This document shows, piece after piece, positions 1-11,690 of a stretch of 64,000 bases of DNA. This DNA comes from Ailanthus altissimus (lineage: Eukaryota > Streptophyta > Magnoliopsida > Sapindales > Simaroubaceae): assembly GCA_946807835.1 (NCBI GenBank), contig OX327699.1, positions 26,214,014 through 26,278,013 on the forward strand, in the 5' to 3' direction. How positions within the stretch are numbered: the stretch's first letter is position 1; every line of letters begins with the position of its first letter. Under the pieces are notes generated by a model that did no database searches, was not told the origin of the DNA, and saw only the letters and a program-made list of their open reading frames with translations. A program made the position numbers and the translations under genes.

Positions 1-1383
1 CTGAGCTTCCAACACAGTAACTCTCAAGTACCACAACTTCGGCGATTGATAAACCTTGGAGCGCGTGTGCGCCACGTACGGAGCGTCCGAGCTCCACGCT
101 TCAGGAAACGCGTCGTCGGCCTGAGTCCCGATCCAAACAGCAAGCTGAATGTGGCCGGACACTCTGTTACACTGATCCAAAGCTCCGCCCTCGAGGTGAT
201 GCCACTGTGGGGCCAGGGGGCTGTCTGGCGGGTCCCGCACGGGAACGTCGGAGAGATCAAAACAAACGCCGCCTAGGAAATTCTCCGACGGCAAGTCCCA
301 CACCGAGATCTCCAGAGTCGCCTTAACCGAGTCGTTTTTGTTATGATTCAACGCAAAGACCTGGTTCCATTCCGGCGAGTCCGTCGGTTCACCGGGTCGG
401 TAACTCGCCGGTTTCGATTTTCTGCAGTGGCTTGAAGTTTTGAGTTTAACGTACGGGCTCTCGTTCTGAGCTAACCCACATGCTCTCCCGATTTTGACGA
501 ACAAATACGTCATCGGCTCGACAAGATCGTACGGATGGATTCTCTCCGCCGGAGTTTCTTTACTACTAGCATTAATCACTCTCGGTGAAAACTCGCCGCT
601 GCCGTTTGGTCTCTTCAAAACCCAACCTCGTTCTACGCTTCCACACTGCATTCTCCTGATTTCAGGCCCCGGCGGGGGATACTGAGGCTGTGGAATCTCC
701 TCTTCTGGCGGCGAATACTGAGACGGCTCCGTTTGCCCTTGCACCACGTGCGGAGATTCCTCGATGGTGGTAACCGGCGGCTGTTGACCATGATAGGTAT
801 CTGGAACAGGATGACAAATCTCCGTGTGTCCCGGAATTTCCAAAACTCGACCTTCTTCAACGACGACCGAGCCCGGCGGTTGTTGCGGCGGCTCTTCTTG
901 AGATGGCGGAGGTTGCTGCTGCAGCTGGTCGTCCTCATCGAACTCGTCGTAGTAATAAATTCTCAACCCAATCTCCCCTCTAATCCAGCTGAAGACACTC
1001 TTCTTCTCCAACGGAAAATACACCAGCCCTTCATCTCCTCGTTTCGAGAATTGACTCCCGTACAACTTTACCCTTCCTAAGAAATGGTTTTTACGGCCAC
1101 TGCCATTGCAATATCTCTTATCGTTGTAGACCTCGATTTCGAGCTCCTCATAGTCCATGTTGTTGGGGTCGGAGACAATGAACTCGAGCGGCTCGTTCCA
1201 TACTGGGTTCAGTTCGCGAAACTTGGTTGAGGTCCGCTTCCGTTGACCGTCAAAGTCGGCGATGACGTAAGGGCTGGAGCTTCCCTGGCCGTCCTTGGGA
1301 AGAAGATCACGTGCGTCGACAACTTCCACGATAAGTTTACGGAATGTGTCTTGTGGGGGTGGTTGTTCACACGGCGTCGTCAT
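1..1383 (-). CDS. QKY: QUIRKY-type multiple C2 domain and transmembrane protein (MCTP), N-terminal part
   Basis: An open frame of 461 codons runs from the ATG at 1383-1381 to the left edge without a stop, so the gene is cut by the window. Residues about 13-110 form a C2 domain (KLIVEVVDARDLLPKDGQG, then TSTKFRELNPVWNE). A Pro/Gln/Glu-rich linker follows (about 155-250), and a second C2 domain begins near residue 290 with NLVEPMTYLFVKI, replaced here by DLVEPMTYLFVKI; it is followed by the family segment DPPDSPLAPQWHHLEGG. The order C2, low-complexity linker, C2 and the ending SKVYQSPKLWYLRVTVLEAQ match Arabidopsis QUIRKY closely. Family members are about 1,000 residues long with three or four C2 domains and a C-terminal membrane region, so over half is missing. 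QUIRKY works at plasmodesmata with the receptor-like kinase STRUBBELIG in tissue patterning. The coding sequence is GC-rich against its flanks and has no intron here, as is usual for plant MCTP genes. Confidence 0.93.
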   Translation of the reverse strand, partial: MTTPCEQPPPQDTFRKLIVEVVDARDLLPKDGQGSSSPYVIADFDGQRKRTSTKFRELNPVWNEPLEFIVSDPNNMDYEELEIEVYNDKRYCNGSGRKNHFLGRVKLYGSQFSKRGDEGLVYFPLEKKSVFSWIRGEIGLRIYYYDEFDEDDQLQQQPPPSQEEPPQQPPGSVVVEEGRVLEIPGHTEICHPVPDTYHGQQPPVTTIEESPHVVQGQTEPSQYSPPEEEIPQPQYPPPGPEIRRMQCGSVERGWVLKRPNGSGEFSPRVINASSKETPAERIHPYDLVEPMTYLFVKIGRACGLAQNESPYVKLKTSSHCRKSKPASYRPGEPTDSPEWNQVFALNHNKNDSVKATLEISVWDLPSENFLGGVCFDLSDVPVRDPPDSPLAPQWHHLEGGALDQCNRVSGHIQLAVWIGTQADDAFPEAWSSDAPYVAHTRSKVYQSPKLWYLRVTVLEAQ

Positions 1384-3886
1384 AGTCTCATTTTCGTAAG
1401 TAAAAAATAAATAAAAATTGGGGGGGGTGGCGCGCGGCGGGGGGGTGTGGGTTCCAAGGGTTCTTGGATTTGTTTGGTCACAGAGAGCGTTGATAGCGGA
1501 GAGAAGAAGGTACAATTAATGAGGCGGTGTTGAGGTTTTTGCTTTATTGAAATTGTGCTTTGTTTTTTTTGTTATTATTGAAGTGATTTGATTTGGTACT
1601 GTGTTGATTTTGCTTTTTTCAGATTAATGAAAATGAGAGCAAAAGAGGAGGAGAGAATGTTTTGTGGCGTAGCAGGCAATGGAAAATGAGATTCCATTCT
1701 CTCTCGTCAAGGCGTTTGCCCGAAACTTTTCGGCTTCCCCAGTTTACGGGTTCGTTATCCACCTCAGCTTCTTTTTACTATTTTAATTTTCATTTTAATA
1801 GGAACTTATGTATTTGCATAAACTTTGATGATAGATATCTCACGCAAGTGCAGTATTCATATTCAATCCTAGTCAGATCAGATTATATGCTAGTAATTTC
1901 TTATTCTGCGTTATTTATTTTCTGAATATCTTAGGTTTGACTCTAATTAATAAATTGGAATACATTTATTTGCTATAATCCGGAGTAGAGGCAACTTGGG
2001 AAGCCAGAAATGTGAAAGGGTTGAGCAATTGTTGAACTGGGCCAAGCTTGTTTGACAATTTGTGCGTGTGAGATTAATGCATCATGAACAATCAAACATA
2101 GATAGCTGGAAAGAAATGGCGCTGGTGAATTACATTTTACATACAGGGGATAAGAGCGCATAGGGTGAGAGATGCTTCTGCAAGCCACATCAACATGATT
2201 CCACCTCCCTATGGCCCTCTCCCCCTTTTGTCAAAAAAGCACCCGCATTTTGAATAAAGTTGAACGAGCCCACAAAAGCATCCCCTTTATTTCTAGTTCG
2301 CCCTCTCTTTTTCTTCTCTCTGCGTTTCCCTTGTCGACAAACTCAAAGCCCTAAGTGCTTCTTATTACCTTTTCTACTGTGCACATCTTAGGATACAATT
2401 GTTTTCTCGAAGCTCCTATGATATATATACATGTTTTTTTCTTGTTAACAAAACAGTTATCTTTCCTTATTCATATAATAATAGTATTTTAAGTTTTTCC
2501 ACTTCTATTATTCCTATCTATTTGCATCTGTGTCACCCTTCTATTTATAAAATTCACCACCGCTTACATTTACTTTATTTCGGGCTAAATTAAGTAAGTT
2601 TTCTATCTTGACATTTGTGTTTATGACTCGCAAGTAGATAGGAATTAAACATTCTAAGTTTAATACCTTAGTAAACTCGCATGAAGCTGACTTCATTTCA
2701 CCCGAGGGATATGACTCGCAAGAAGGTCCTAAACATTGACCTTCACAAAACTCCAATAATATTTCCTAAATCCACCTCAAACTAGAACACTGCAGTGCCA
2801 TTAAACATTCTGATTTGGGACCAATGGTAACAACTTTTGGCGCAATTGCCAAAGAAGCTTCTCCATTTCCGCATCTTGTTAGGTGGTTTTCAGTCCTTTT
2901 TGAATTGGTGGACTACTACACAGAATCAGATCCTACTAGATAAAGTAATTTTTTTTTGGGTAAGATGCTGTTATGTTTTTGGCACAATTTTGCAGGATAT
3001 TTGTGTGTGGACGAGATCAATGCTACAGCCTACAGCTTCATAAAGTCCCAAGAATATTAGCTAAATCCGAAATAGTCAATGCTTAGATGCCCTTCTTTTA
3101 TTTTTATCCGTTAAGCATCCAATCAAATTTGATCCTCACACATGTTAGAGGGCTTGTTATTCACTTCACTGGGTTATGATTGTTTTTGTTATAGCTGTAC
3201 ATTGATGAGAACAATTAATAATAGTTTGGAGCTGGTGACATTTGATATGGGAATTGAGAGTTATTGGTATTAAACTTGATCATTTTAGGGTTTTTAATAA
3301 TTATTTATTTCAATCACCACAAGACTCCGACCAATACCATCAGCTTATTTTAATATTATTACATGGAACTCATATATGAACCCAAAATAGAAGTTGTCTG
3401 CGAGGTGTATCATTCACCTGGTCGCTCACATATCAAGCTTCTTTTCAAAAGCATCTACGTTCTGATTCACACTTATAATTGGGTGGGTGGTCCTTTCTTT
3501 CCTTTTTTCTTTTTCTCCTTCTCAACTTACTTAAATATGAAATTTAATTTACTTGGCAAATTAGCCTTAGATCGTGGCTTCTAAATTATAGAGTTATCTT
3601 ATCCCTGTTAGCAACATAGGTACATTGATCCATTACATGGTTCCAGCAATAATGGTATCATTAATGTAAAAACGAGGACTAGGGTTTACTTGCAGGACTT
3701 TCCAGGGAATTGTTAATTTCGGGTTATGCATATCAAGAACCAATATGCATATATAAAAACGAGTAGATGACATGCATTTTCATTGTTATTTGAAGTTTCT
3801 TACACAGGCACTTTGTTCTACACATATATGGGCAGGCAGATGTCCATACCATTATTTACATATGTACTATAAACAAGTATTACAAA
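1384..3886. other. Intergenic region between QKY and the HSP20-like gene
   Basis: No supported gene. The 5' flank of QKY carries a G-rich plus-strand tract at 1420-1451. Around 2280-2370 there is a pyrimidine-rich stretch containing AAAGCCCTAAG that looks like a plant mRNA leader, but no reading frame follows it. A short frame at 2823-2940 (about 38 codons, then a stop) has no recognisable family. The rest is AT-rich. Confidence 0.6.
1420..1451 (+). other. G-rich tract in the QKY 5' flank
   Basis: An 8-base G run, several GG steps, a 7-base G run and a GGG follow within 32 bases. On the QKY strand this is a C-rich segment 37-68 bases upstream of the ATG, so it probably lies in the 5' leader or core promoter. 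It could form a G-quadruplex on the plus strand, which is inference. Confidence 0.5.
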
Positions 3887-4952
3887 TCAAACAGCTTCCT
3901 CATGTCCAGCAGATCCGAGGTTGCGAGATACTAGCACCCCCAGCGAGAAAGCTAACACTGCCGTTATTATAATCCCCTTGTTTCTATGCAGTATCTTCAT
4001 TGCCCTTTCAATTTGAGTAGGCTCTCTTCCCCATTTTCGTATGAAATCTTGGCTAAAACTATCAATCCGGGAATTCTTTTCGTTCTCCTTGTTTTCAGAT
4101 TGCCTGCCATGATATTCACCTTGTTTCCCGCTATCTCTGTTAATATTTCCCTCATTTTCAAGGGTTTCTCGTTTAACCTCTTCAGCAATGCCACTGATGT
4201 TTGGGTTATCTAACTTGGGCTGTTCCCTCTCTTCGACTGCTCTTTTTGGCACAGTTACGTAGAGGATCTCACCATCAAATTTTCCTGTGATCTGATCAAT
4301 ATCAGAGTTCGGTGGCATTGTAAACGTCTGCTCGAAGTGCATTATGTATTTGTTATCACTCGACAGCCTTTCTCCACTAGCTGTTATATGACCTGATGTA
4401 TCAACCTGAAGCTTCACCTCCTCCTTTTTGAACTCTAAAAGATAATAACATTGACAAAGATCAATATTATGGTCTTCGTAGAACTCATCCAGCAACAGAA
4501 ATTTACAATCTTGAAAGACAAATAAATATACGGGGGCTGTTTACTTTCATAAATTCAAATGAAATAAAGTTTGCTATATACACCGTGTATTTAGATGACT
4601 GCTACTTCCATATATATATATATATATATATATTGAGAGAGAGAGAGAGGTTTAATCATCTCTCGCAGTTCATATTCTAAAAATCAGTACCCTAAATATG
4701 TCATCATAAGAAGACAGGTGATAGGCTACAAAATTCTACTAATGTTTCTCGATAGAAGAATATTGGAAAATAATTAATGTAGAAAAAATGAGATAAGGGT
4801 GCCAATTGAATACCAGGAAGATCCACAAGGAGATAATGGCCATTGGTGTCTTCAGTCCAACCTGAAGAAGGTACAAACTCTTGGACTATAGGGTTATGAG
4901 TAAGCGTTCTTTCTCCAAGTCCAGGCCTTCTTGTTCTTCCAACATTCGCCAT
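3887..4952 (-). CDS. HSP20/alpha-crystallin-fold protein with C-terminal membrane anchor (RTM2-like)
   Basis: Two exons, 4814-4952 and 3887-4434, are joined by a GT-AG intron (donor GTATTC, acceptor CTTTTAG) and give 228 residues. The join restores the family run DLPEFKKEEVKLQVD. Residues about 20-110 form an alpha-crystallin domain. A charged, low-complexity stretch follows (about 115-190), then one hydrophobic helix of about 22 residues (IIITAVLAFSLGVLVS) close to the C-terminus. HSP20 fold plus C-terminal anchor is the build of RESTRICTED TEV MOVEMENT 2 and its relatives, which act in phloem or at membranes rather than as soluble chaperones. I chose the ATG at 4952 (MANVGRTRRPG) because the frame upstream has only a GTG at 4988. 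A TATA-like box lies 106 bases upstream. RTM2 alleles vary in antiviral activity, so no resistance role should be assumed. The family call is good; orthology is not established. Confidence 0.82.
4611..4649. repeat. (TA)n-(GA)n microsatellite
   Basis: An uninterrupted TA run of about 22 bases is followed by a GA run of about 15 bases. It lies inside the intron of the HSP20-like gene. Confidence 0.9.
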
Positions 4953-5057
4953 ATTGATGATTGATGAGCTACGAACTGCAATCTTCACAGGGGTTTGTTA
5001 TTTTGAGAACTAATTTACGATGTTTTTTGCGAATGGTAAAGATGGGTGTGCCCTAAT

Positions 5058-5065
5058 TATTTATA
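5058..5065 (-). promoter_or_regulatory. Probable TATA box of the HSP20-like gene
   Basis: TATAAATA on the minus strand, 106 bases upstream of the ATG at 4952. This leaves about 75 bases of leader if transcription starts 25-30 bases downstream. Confidence 0.5.
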
Positions 5066-6456
5066 GAAATGGAAACTTAATAGGGGCAATTTCTGTATTG
5101 ATGAGTTATCAACATATGCATGATCAAATTCACACAGCTTTTCTAGTGGCGTGGTTATTCTAAACTTCCTGTGCTAGGGTTTTTAAGTTGGCCTATACAA
5201 GTCTATATGCGGTTCGAATACAAACTAAGAAAGGGACTATTCTTTGCTTGTTTTGTGTACCAAAACATATATCAGTGGATGGAGTACGTAGACATGCCAC
5301 CTGCTACTTTTAATCCACGTATCAAGTCAACATTGAGAATGCGTTGAACACAAGTTAATTGCGAATTGAGATGGCTGTAATAGAATTATCAATGTATAGC
5401 GAAAATATTAGTTTTATTCTTAGTCTAATTGAAATATATTAATTTAAATTTTTTTAATAAATATTTAAGTAGTCCCTTTAAAAATGTTTTTGGCTACTGA
5501 TTACTATTATTTTTATTCTTAATCATGTTCATTTTCATCCATTCAGATTAATTAGATAGTGATAAACAAAAATAGGAATTAAATTAGTAAATATTAATTA
5601 AATTAAAGATGAAATTGGTATTTTTTTTCACAATTATATAAAACAATTTTCAGAATGATTTACCTAAGATCACCTTGTGATTAATTCCATATCTTGTTCC
5701 ATTATGCTTGTACATAAATTTGATGAATTAACAGACTAGAAGAGACGTTACATCAATTGACGCCGGCCATTGTTTCATCACCAAATCAAAATACGTGAAA
5801 CTGCACAATTTAGAATTATATCTTAAATACCTTGTAACTAAATCAAATTGTTAATTATATTTAACATGACGACGTAATCCACGGCTCCTATTAATATTAA
5901 ATCTACATTATATCTATAAAATCTGCATTGAACTCAGTTGTCCTAAGCGATCGGTATTTAAGTAAATGTGATTTCAGATTAACTCATTAATGTCATTGAT
6001 ATATATTTCTTAAGTAATGCTATAATTCTTAATCATATTCCAAATTTTGTATTCTAAATTGAAATGTTAAGTAATTATTATAAGTAAAAAGGTGTAAATT
6101 TTAAAATCATTGGTTACACTATTTTGTCACTCACTTAACATATAGTTTAAATTAAAAAAATTTAAAAGATGTCTAACATTATTGATATTTCTTTATATTA
6201 AAGCTGATCAATTGAGAGCCAAAACTATATATAAGAGATATAAAAAGGCAAGTTTACTTATGATCCTAACACGTACTAGCATATACGTAAATGGAGCAAA
6301 TTAAATATTTACCTCATGTTAAAAATATCCGAAACAGATGAAAGGGAGAAGATTAAGAGTAGACCGTGAAGGGGAAGAAACGGCTTCCCCGATGTTTCAC
6401 TGCCAATTTTTTTTTTTTCTTAATTTAGATTATGGCTTTCGTACTTCACGGCAACC
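5066..6456. other. Intergenic region between two divergent genes
   Basis: AT-rich spacer that should hold the upstream regions of the HSP20-like gene (minus) and the pectate lyase gene (plus). No coding sequence was seen. One hairpin MITE-like element lies at about 6056-6152. Confidence 0.6.
6056..6152. mobile_element. Hairpin MITE-like element, copy 1
   Basis: Inverted arms ATGTTAAGTAA...AAAAAGGTGTAA and its near reverse complement TTACACTATTTTG...CTTAACATAT flank a short AT core with TTTTAAAAT at the centre. The TTAAGTAATTATT arm motif recurs in hairpins near 45.2, 45.5, 61.0 and 62.0 kb. Confidence 0.45.
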
Positions 6457-6463
6457 TATATAT
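6457..6463 (+). promoter_or_regulatory. Probable TATA box of the pectate lyase gene
   Basis: TATATAT 96 bases upstream of the ATG at 6553, a plausible distance for a plant core promoter with a leader of about 65 bases. Confidence 0.45.
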
Positions 6464-6552
6464 CTTACCCCTTAACGTAGTCAAGAAACATCCAAATTTC
6501 CGAAAGAAAAATATACTAAAGCTAATTAATTACTTGAATAGTTGCGGTAGCT

Positions 6553-8073
6553 ATGGAAGTTGTTAAAGCAGGATTGTTAATTTTATTTGCTTTGGCTTTC
6601 ATACTTCCAGCCTCCAAGGCTAATATTCGAGATCCTAACGAGTTTTGGCAAAAGCGAGCCGAAGAAGCCGGTAAGGCTGCCCGTGATGCTTATCACCCAA
6701 ATCCTGAAGAAGTCGTAAGTCATTTAAACCATCACGTTCACATGTAAGTTCGTCTCAGATTATCGACAATTAATCTCCTTCATGCAATGCATGAATTAGT
6801 TTTAAGGTACGTAGTGTTTGATCATCATTATGTAATTATGTAACCGTTACTCCACAGGGCGTTTCAAGCAGGTGATAATAGCACAAGGAGATACCTAAGA
6901 GGCCAAAAGAGAGATGACGGGCAATGCGTAGCCACAAATCCAATCGACAGATGTTGGAGGTGTGATAAAAACTGGGCTAAGAACCGCAAGAAGCTTGCTG
7001 ATTGCGCCCTAGGATTCGCCCGGGGCACCACCGGTGGCAAAGATGGAGATTTTTACGTGGTAACAAACCCGGCTGATGATGATCTTGTGAACCCTAAACC
7101 AGGAACTTTGCGCTATGGTGTGATCCAGGACAGAGCCCTTTGGATCACGTTCGCTCGTGACATGGTGATTAGGCTAAGCGAAGAGCTAATACTCACAGAT
7201 AACAAGACCATTGATGGGCGTGGAGCTGATGTTTATATTCAAAATGGCGCTCAAATCACCATGCAGTTTGTGAAGAACATTATCATCCATGGCCTCCACA
7301 TTCGTGGAATTAAAGCAGGTAGTGGTGGCGTGATTAGAGACTCGGTGCACCATCACGGCCAACGGATGAGTAGTGATGGTGATGCAATCTCAATGTTTGG
7401 AGCCTCTCGCATCTGGATTGATCATATTTCCATGTCAAACTGCGAAGATGGACTGATCGATACCGTCATGGGATCCACTGCCATCACAATCTCCAACTGC
7501 CACATGGCTCACCAGAACAATGTGTTTTTGTTGGGTGCAAGTGATAGCCATAAGGAAGACGCAGTCATGCAAGTAACTGTTGCATTCAATAACTTTGGGA
7601 AGGGATTAGTGCAAAGAATTCCCAGAGTTCGATTTGGATTTGTTCATATTGTGAACAATGACTACACACACTGGCAAATGTATGCCATTGGCGGTAGCCA
7701 AAATCCTACCATCCTTAGCCAGGGCAACCGATTCGTTGCTTCTCCAAACCAAAATTGTAAAGAGGTAACTAAACTTACTTTAACCTGCATCATACCATCA
7801 TCATCATTTGTTATTACATATAATTATATTGAATAACTCTCTTAATTGATGAAGGTAACTAAGAGGGACGGCGCATCAGAAAGCGAGTGGAAGAATTGGA
7901 ATTGGAGATCAGAGAACGATTTGTTCTTGAATGGGGCATTCTTTGTTGAATCTGGGAGCCCCATTTTGAAAGTGAACAAGAAAGAGTTAATCTCTGCTAA
8001 GCCTGGGACATTTGTGGATAGGCTCACACGATATGCCGGTGCTCTTGACTGCGTTGAGGATAAACCCTGTTAA
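6553..8073 (+). CDS. Secreted pectate lyase, polysaccharide lyase family 1
   Basis: Three exons (6553-6743, 6858-7764, 7855-8073) give 438 residues. All splice sites are GT-AG, and the first join recreates [13 protein letters not shown]. Residues 1-23 are a hydrophobic signal peptide ending ASKA. An N-terminal pectate lyase extension ([14 protein letters not shown]) follows, then the parallel beta-helix domain with the hallmarks [16 protein letters not shown] and [18 protein letters not shown] (about 317-324) stands where the family's catalytic RxPxxR lies. The enzyme cleaves de-esterified homogalacturonan in the cell wall by Ca2+-dependent beta-elimination, typically during pollen growth, softening or abscission. 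Many plant members read MPRCRHG at the catalytic strand; this one reads IPRVRFG, so the two arginines are kept but Cys and His are lost. The C-terminus ends [11 protein letters not shown] cannot assign a specific paralogue. Confidence 0.95.
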
Positions 8074-8687
8074 ATCTCTATTCGTACTACTTTGATTAAA
8101 CTCATGTAAATGTATATATAGATAGATATCTGGAGCTCATTTTGAAACCTGTCATTAGAACAGATGGTTTGTAGTCGGCAGCTAGGGATGTTAGACAATT
8201 CATTGTCCTTGTGAAGTTATCAACGTGGCTTCTACCAAAGAAATTTTGTATTAGCAACATCCACAGAACCTTGTAAATTGCTTTAATCATCCTCTGATTG
8301 AAATGAGGTGTAATATTATGTGATAAATTTGTATTTTCTCAAAGAAGAAAAATAATCATTTTGTGTAAGACAATTAATAATATAAATTTATATCAGAGTT
8401 TAAGACCTTTCATTTTATTTTGTTATCATATCATTGATTAATTCATTATTCATTATTCATTTATTTAAGGAAAACAAATGTTGGATGATCACATCACCTT
8501 GCCTATTACAAAAAATTAATTAGTTATTTTAAAATTTTACCATTTCACCACCCAATAACTAATTGATACTTTAATTTAAAATAAAAAAATTAGAATACCA
8601 TTTAAAAAATATAGCATTACTCTTAGTAATTAGTAATGCTACATGCATTTTCTTGTGAAACCTTGAAACCAGCTATTGGTAAATTGA

Positions 8688-8692
<5 letters not shown>

Positions 8693-8720
<28 letters not shown>
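8693..8720. repeat. (TA)n microsatellite
   Basis: Fourteen uninterrupted AT dinucleotides. Confidence 0.95.
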
Positions 8721-8723
<3 letters not shown>

Positions 8724-9520
8724 TTAAGGTATAAATGTAACCCTCTAAATTTTACATGTATAAAACACGAGTCAAAAGGAGAATGTTATTAATTCTATTA
8801 CAAAATCAAAATAATATACTTCACACTTTTCATGAAAATTCATTAAATTTTTATTCATCAAGCCAAAAGTTCTCAATATCTCTCCACATAAAAATAAAGA
8901 TAAATCTCTAAAATAATGCTCCAACTTTTGAATCATTCTTAAAATTTAAGGAAATCAAAACTAAAACTACTAAAGACATAATTTTCTCATATTAAATAAT
9001 AGATAGCTTCCTGAATACCCAACTCCAACTTCAAGGTAACTCACTAGGTTAAAACTTAATCTGCAAAAATGTTAATGGCAAAAAATGAGTCGTCGACCCA
9101 ATAAATAAAACCATTCATAATGTATTAGAATTCCTATTCAAAAAGTTGCAAATATTTTTAAAATATCATCAATAATATCAATAAAATATTTTAATTTCAA
9201 ATTTATCAAAGCCAAATTCTTCAATATCATAAGTCAATATGAAAAGTAATTTGATAATAATAATTCTTGTAAACTTTCATATCTATCAAAAGTACATAGA
9301 TGTTGCTCATGTCATAAAGTGTCATATGTGCCCCAAGTAACCAAGCCAATAGCAAAATTTTATAATGTCACTTGTACACTCAATGACCCGATTCATATGT
9401 AGTATGCACAATCAGAAAAGATACCAACTGATCTAAATCGTATATCATGTCAATCGTTCAATATCATATGACTATAGACAATGAGCCAAAATATTTTTTT
9501 TAAATTTCAATTTCAATAAT

Positions 9521-9850
9521 CAATTCATTTCAAATATCATAACTTCTATTCTTTCATAACAACATAACTTGCAACATTTTTGTAAACAGTATCCAATTAA
9601 CCCAAAATCAAACCTGTAATTTTGATTTATCATATAGAGATCCATAGTTTTGCAATCTTGTTTAAAGAGATGTTTAAAAGCTTCTATTCTTTCAATAAGC
9701 AATTCATTTCAAATATCATAACTTCTATTCTTTCATAACAATATAGTTTGCAATATTTTTGTAAACAGTATCCAATTAACCCAAATCGAACCTGTAATTT
9801 TGAGTTATTATATAGAGATCCATAGTTTTGCAATCTTGTTTAAAAGTTAT
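9521..9850 (+). repeat. Tandem duplication, period 179 bp
   Basis: The block beginning CAATTCATTTCAAATATCAT at 9521 starts again at 9700. The copies agree over about 150 bases with scattered substitutions (for example CATAACTTGCAACATT versus TATAGTTTGCAATATT). This is a simple local duplication with no coding content. Confidence 0.9.
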
Positions 9851-11388
9851 AAACAAATTATTTATTCTAAAACTTCAAAATAATACATAAATTTTAAAGA
9901 TATATTCATTCTTTGACCAAAATCAATGGAAAATAATTTAATTAGAAAACTATAAATAAATTTTAGAAGTAACAATAAATTATAAATATCTTTAAATATT
10001 TTCTATAATTCGAATATCATAATAATAACATTTCTTATTTAAAAACAAAATGGATACATTATGAATACAGTTACTTATCTCAACAAAAACCAAATACCTC
10101 AAAGAATATCTCTACTTATCCGAATACCGCAAGTATCATATTCATCAAGATAATAATTAATTACCTATAATAATCATTCTCCAACTAGATATATCTCTCA
10201 ACCTATGACTCTCCTTCTATCTATTTCAGTATTAAATAGTAAATACTCCGAAATTCATATCTCATATTCTATATATCGGATTCATGTAAACTCTATACCC
10301 ATCTATTGTATATACATAAGGGTTTAACATACAATTTATTCAGAATATTAGATTTAACAAAACTATTAAAAATAAATTAATATTTCTACTTGATAGAATC
10401 TATTAAACAGTTTTTGTATGTGAACATAATTCATAAGTTAGTTCATAAATATTTTACAGTTGTCTAAAAATTATGAAATTAAATCTGGAATAACTAGACA
10501 TATATGAAATTTGGCATATAAAATTTTAAAATTTTTGAAAATTATTTGGTAGGTGAAACTATTTTTTAAATTCGGGTTTACTGTTGAAATTTATGTTCAA
10601 GTTTGCAGTCACTATTTTAGAAATTCATGGAAAATTAAATTCTTTGAGATTTTTATTGAAACATAATTCTCTTAAATACTTATTGTGTTAAATTTTGAAT
10701 AGTAAAAAATTTGATATGAAAATATATTTTTATCACTACAGTTTATTTAGAGAAATATATAGATTGTTGTTGAATTCTTTATTTTTCTAGAATTCCACTT
10801 ACTACTTAATATACATAAATAATAATATACATATATAATCAAAAGTAAAAATATAAAGAGTTTTTTATAACAAAGTTTTAATAATAATTGTGAAGTATAA
10901 TTCGTTTGAAAAAAAATCAATTTTATAAAATCATTATTCAAAATATCAATTTATTTATGGCAATACACTACTCATAAACTTAACACTTAATTTTTACTTT
11001 ACATAATCTTTTTCTCATTTTTATTCTACGTAACCTCTTCATAAATTATTTTCATTGCCAATTCATCATACAAAAATATGTTAACTAGGTATGAACTCTA
11101 CATAATTATAAAAAATATAACTAAAGAAATTATAGTATAAAAATGTGAAACATACCTGTGAGTAAGATTCCACTTAACTTTTAACTATCTTATTTTTTTT
11201 TCTTTTCAAATCAATACTTAGTTGTTCTGTGGGTCAACACTCTCAACTCACATACACACTATAGTTTTGATTTTTTTCAATCAATTTCTATACTCTTTCT
11301 CATATAGACATCATCTATATATAGTATCTATTTAAGTGATACATGATGATAAATCTACTTACTTATGGTGGACATGTTAGGTTTGTAA

Positions 11389-11690
11389 ATAAGTCATCAA
11401 ATTAGGACCTAAATAGGTATTTGTTTACTAAGTACTTGTGTTTGATGATATTCATCACTAGGTATAACTTTATCTAAAGCATTTATAATGGGTCATCAAG
11501 ATAGGGTCAAATTAGGTACTTGTTTGCTAAGTGTTTGTGTTAGGTTATATTCATCACTAAGCATAACATTATCTAATCATATGTATAAGTTATTGATAAA
11601 CAAGTCATTAAGATAGAATCAAATTAAGTACTTGTTTGCTAAGTGTTTGTATAGGTCATATTCAACACTAGGCTTAATTATATCTAAAGC
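11389..11690 (+). repeat. Three diverged tandem copies of a roughly 105-bp unit
   Basis: Three successive blocks contain GTCATCAAATTAGG / GTCATCAAGATAGGG / GTCATTAAGATAGA, then CTTGTTTGCTAAGTGTTTGT and TTCATCACTAGG-like segments. They end just upstream of the LTR element at 11845. Confidence 0.75.

Noticed and set aside
2829..3060. Possible two-exon fragment (KEASPFPHLVRWF, then CVDEINATAYSF)
   Set aside because: The first frame hits a stop after about 38 codons and I could not match it to a family with confidence.
4953..4988. Longer start for the HSP20-like protein
   Set aside because: The 12 extra codons begin at GTG; the first ATG at 4952 gives a normal start.
11389..11690. CRISPR-like array of direct repeats
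   Set aside because: Three diverged units of about 105 bp without short identical repeats or unique spacers, in a eukaryotic spacer; a simple tandem duplication explains it.
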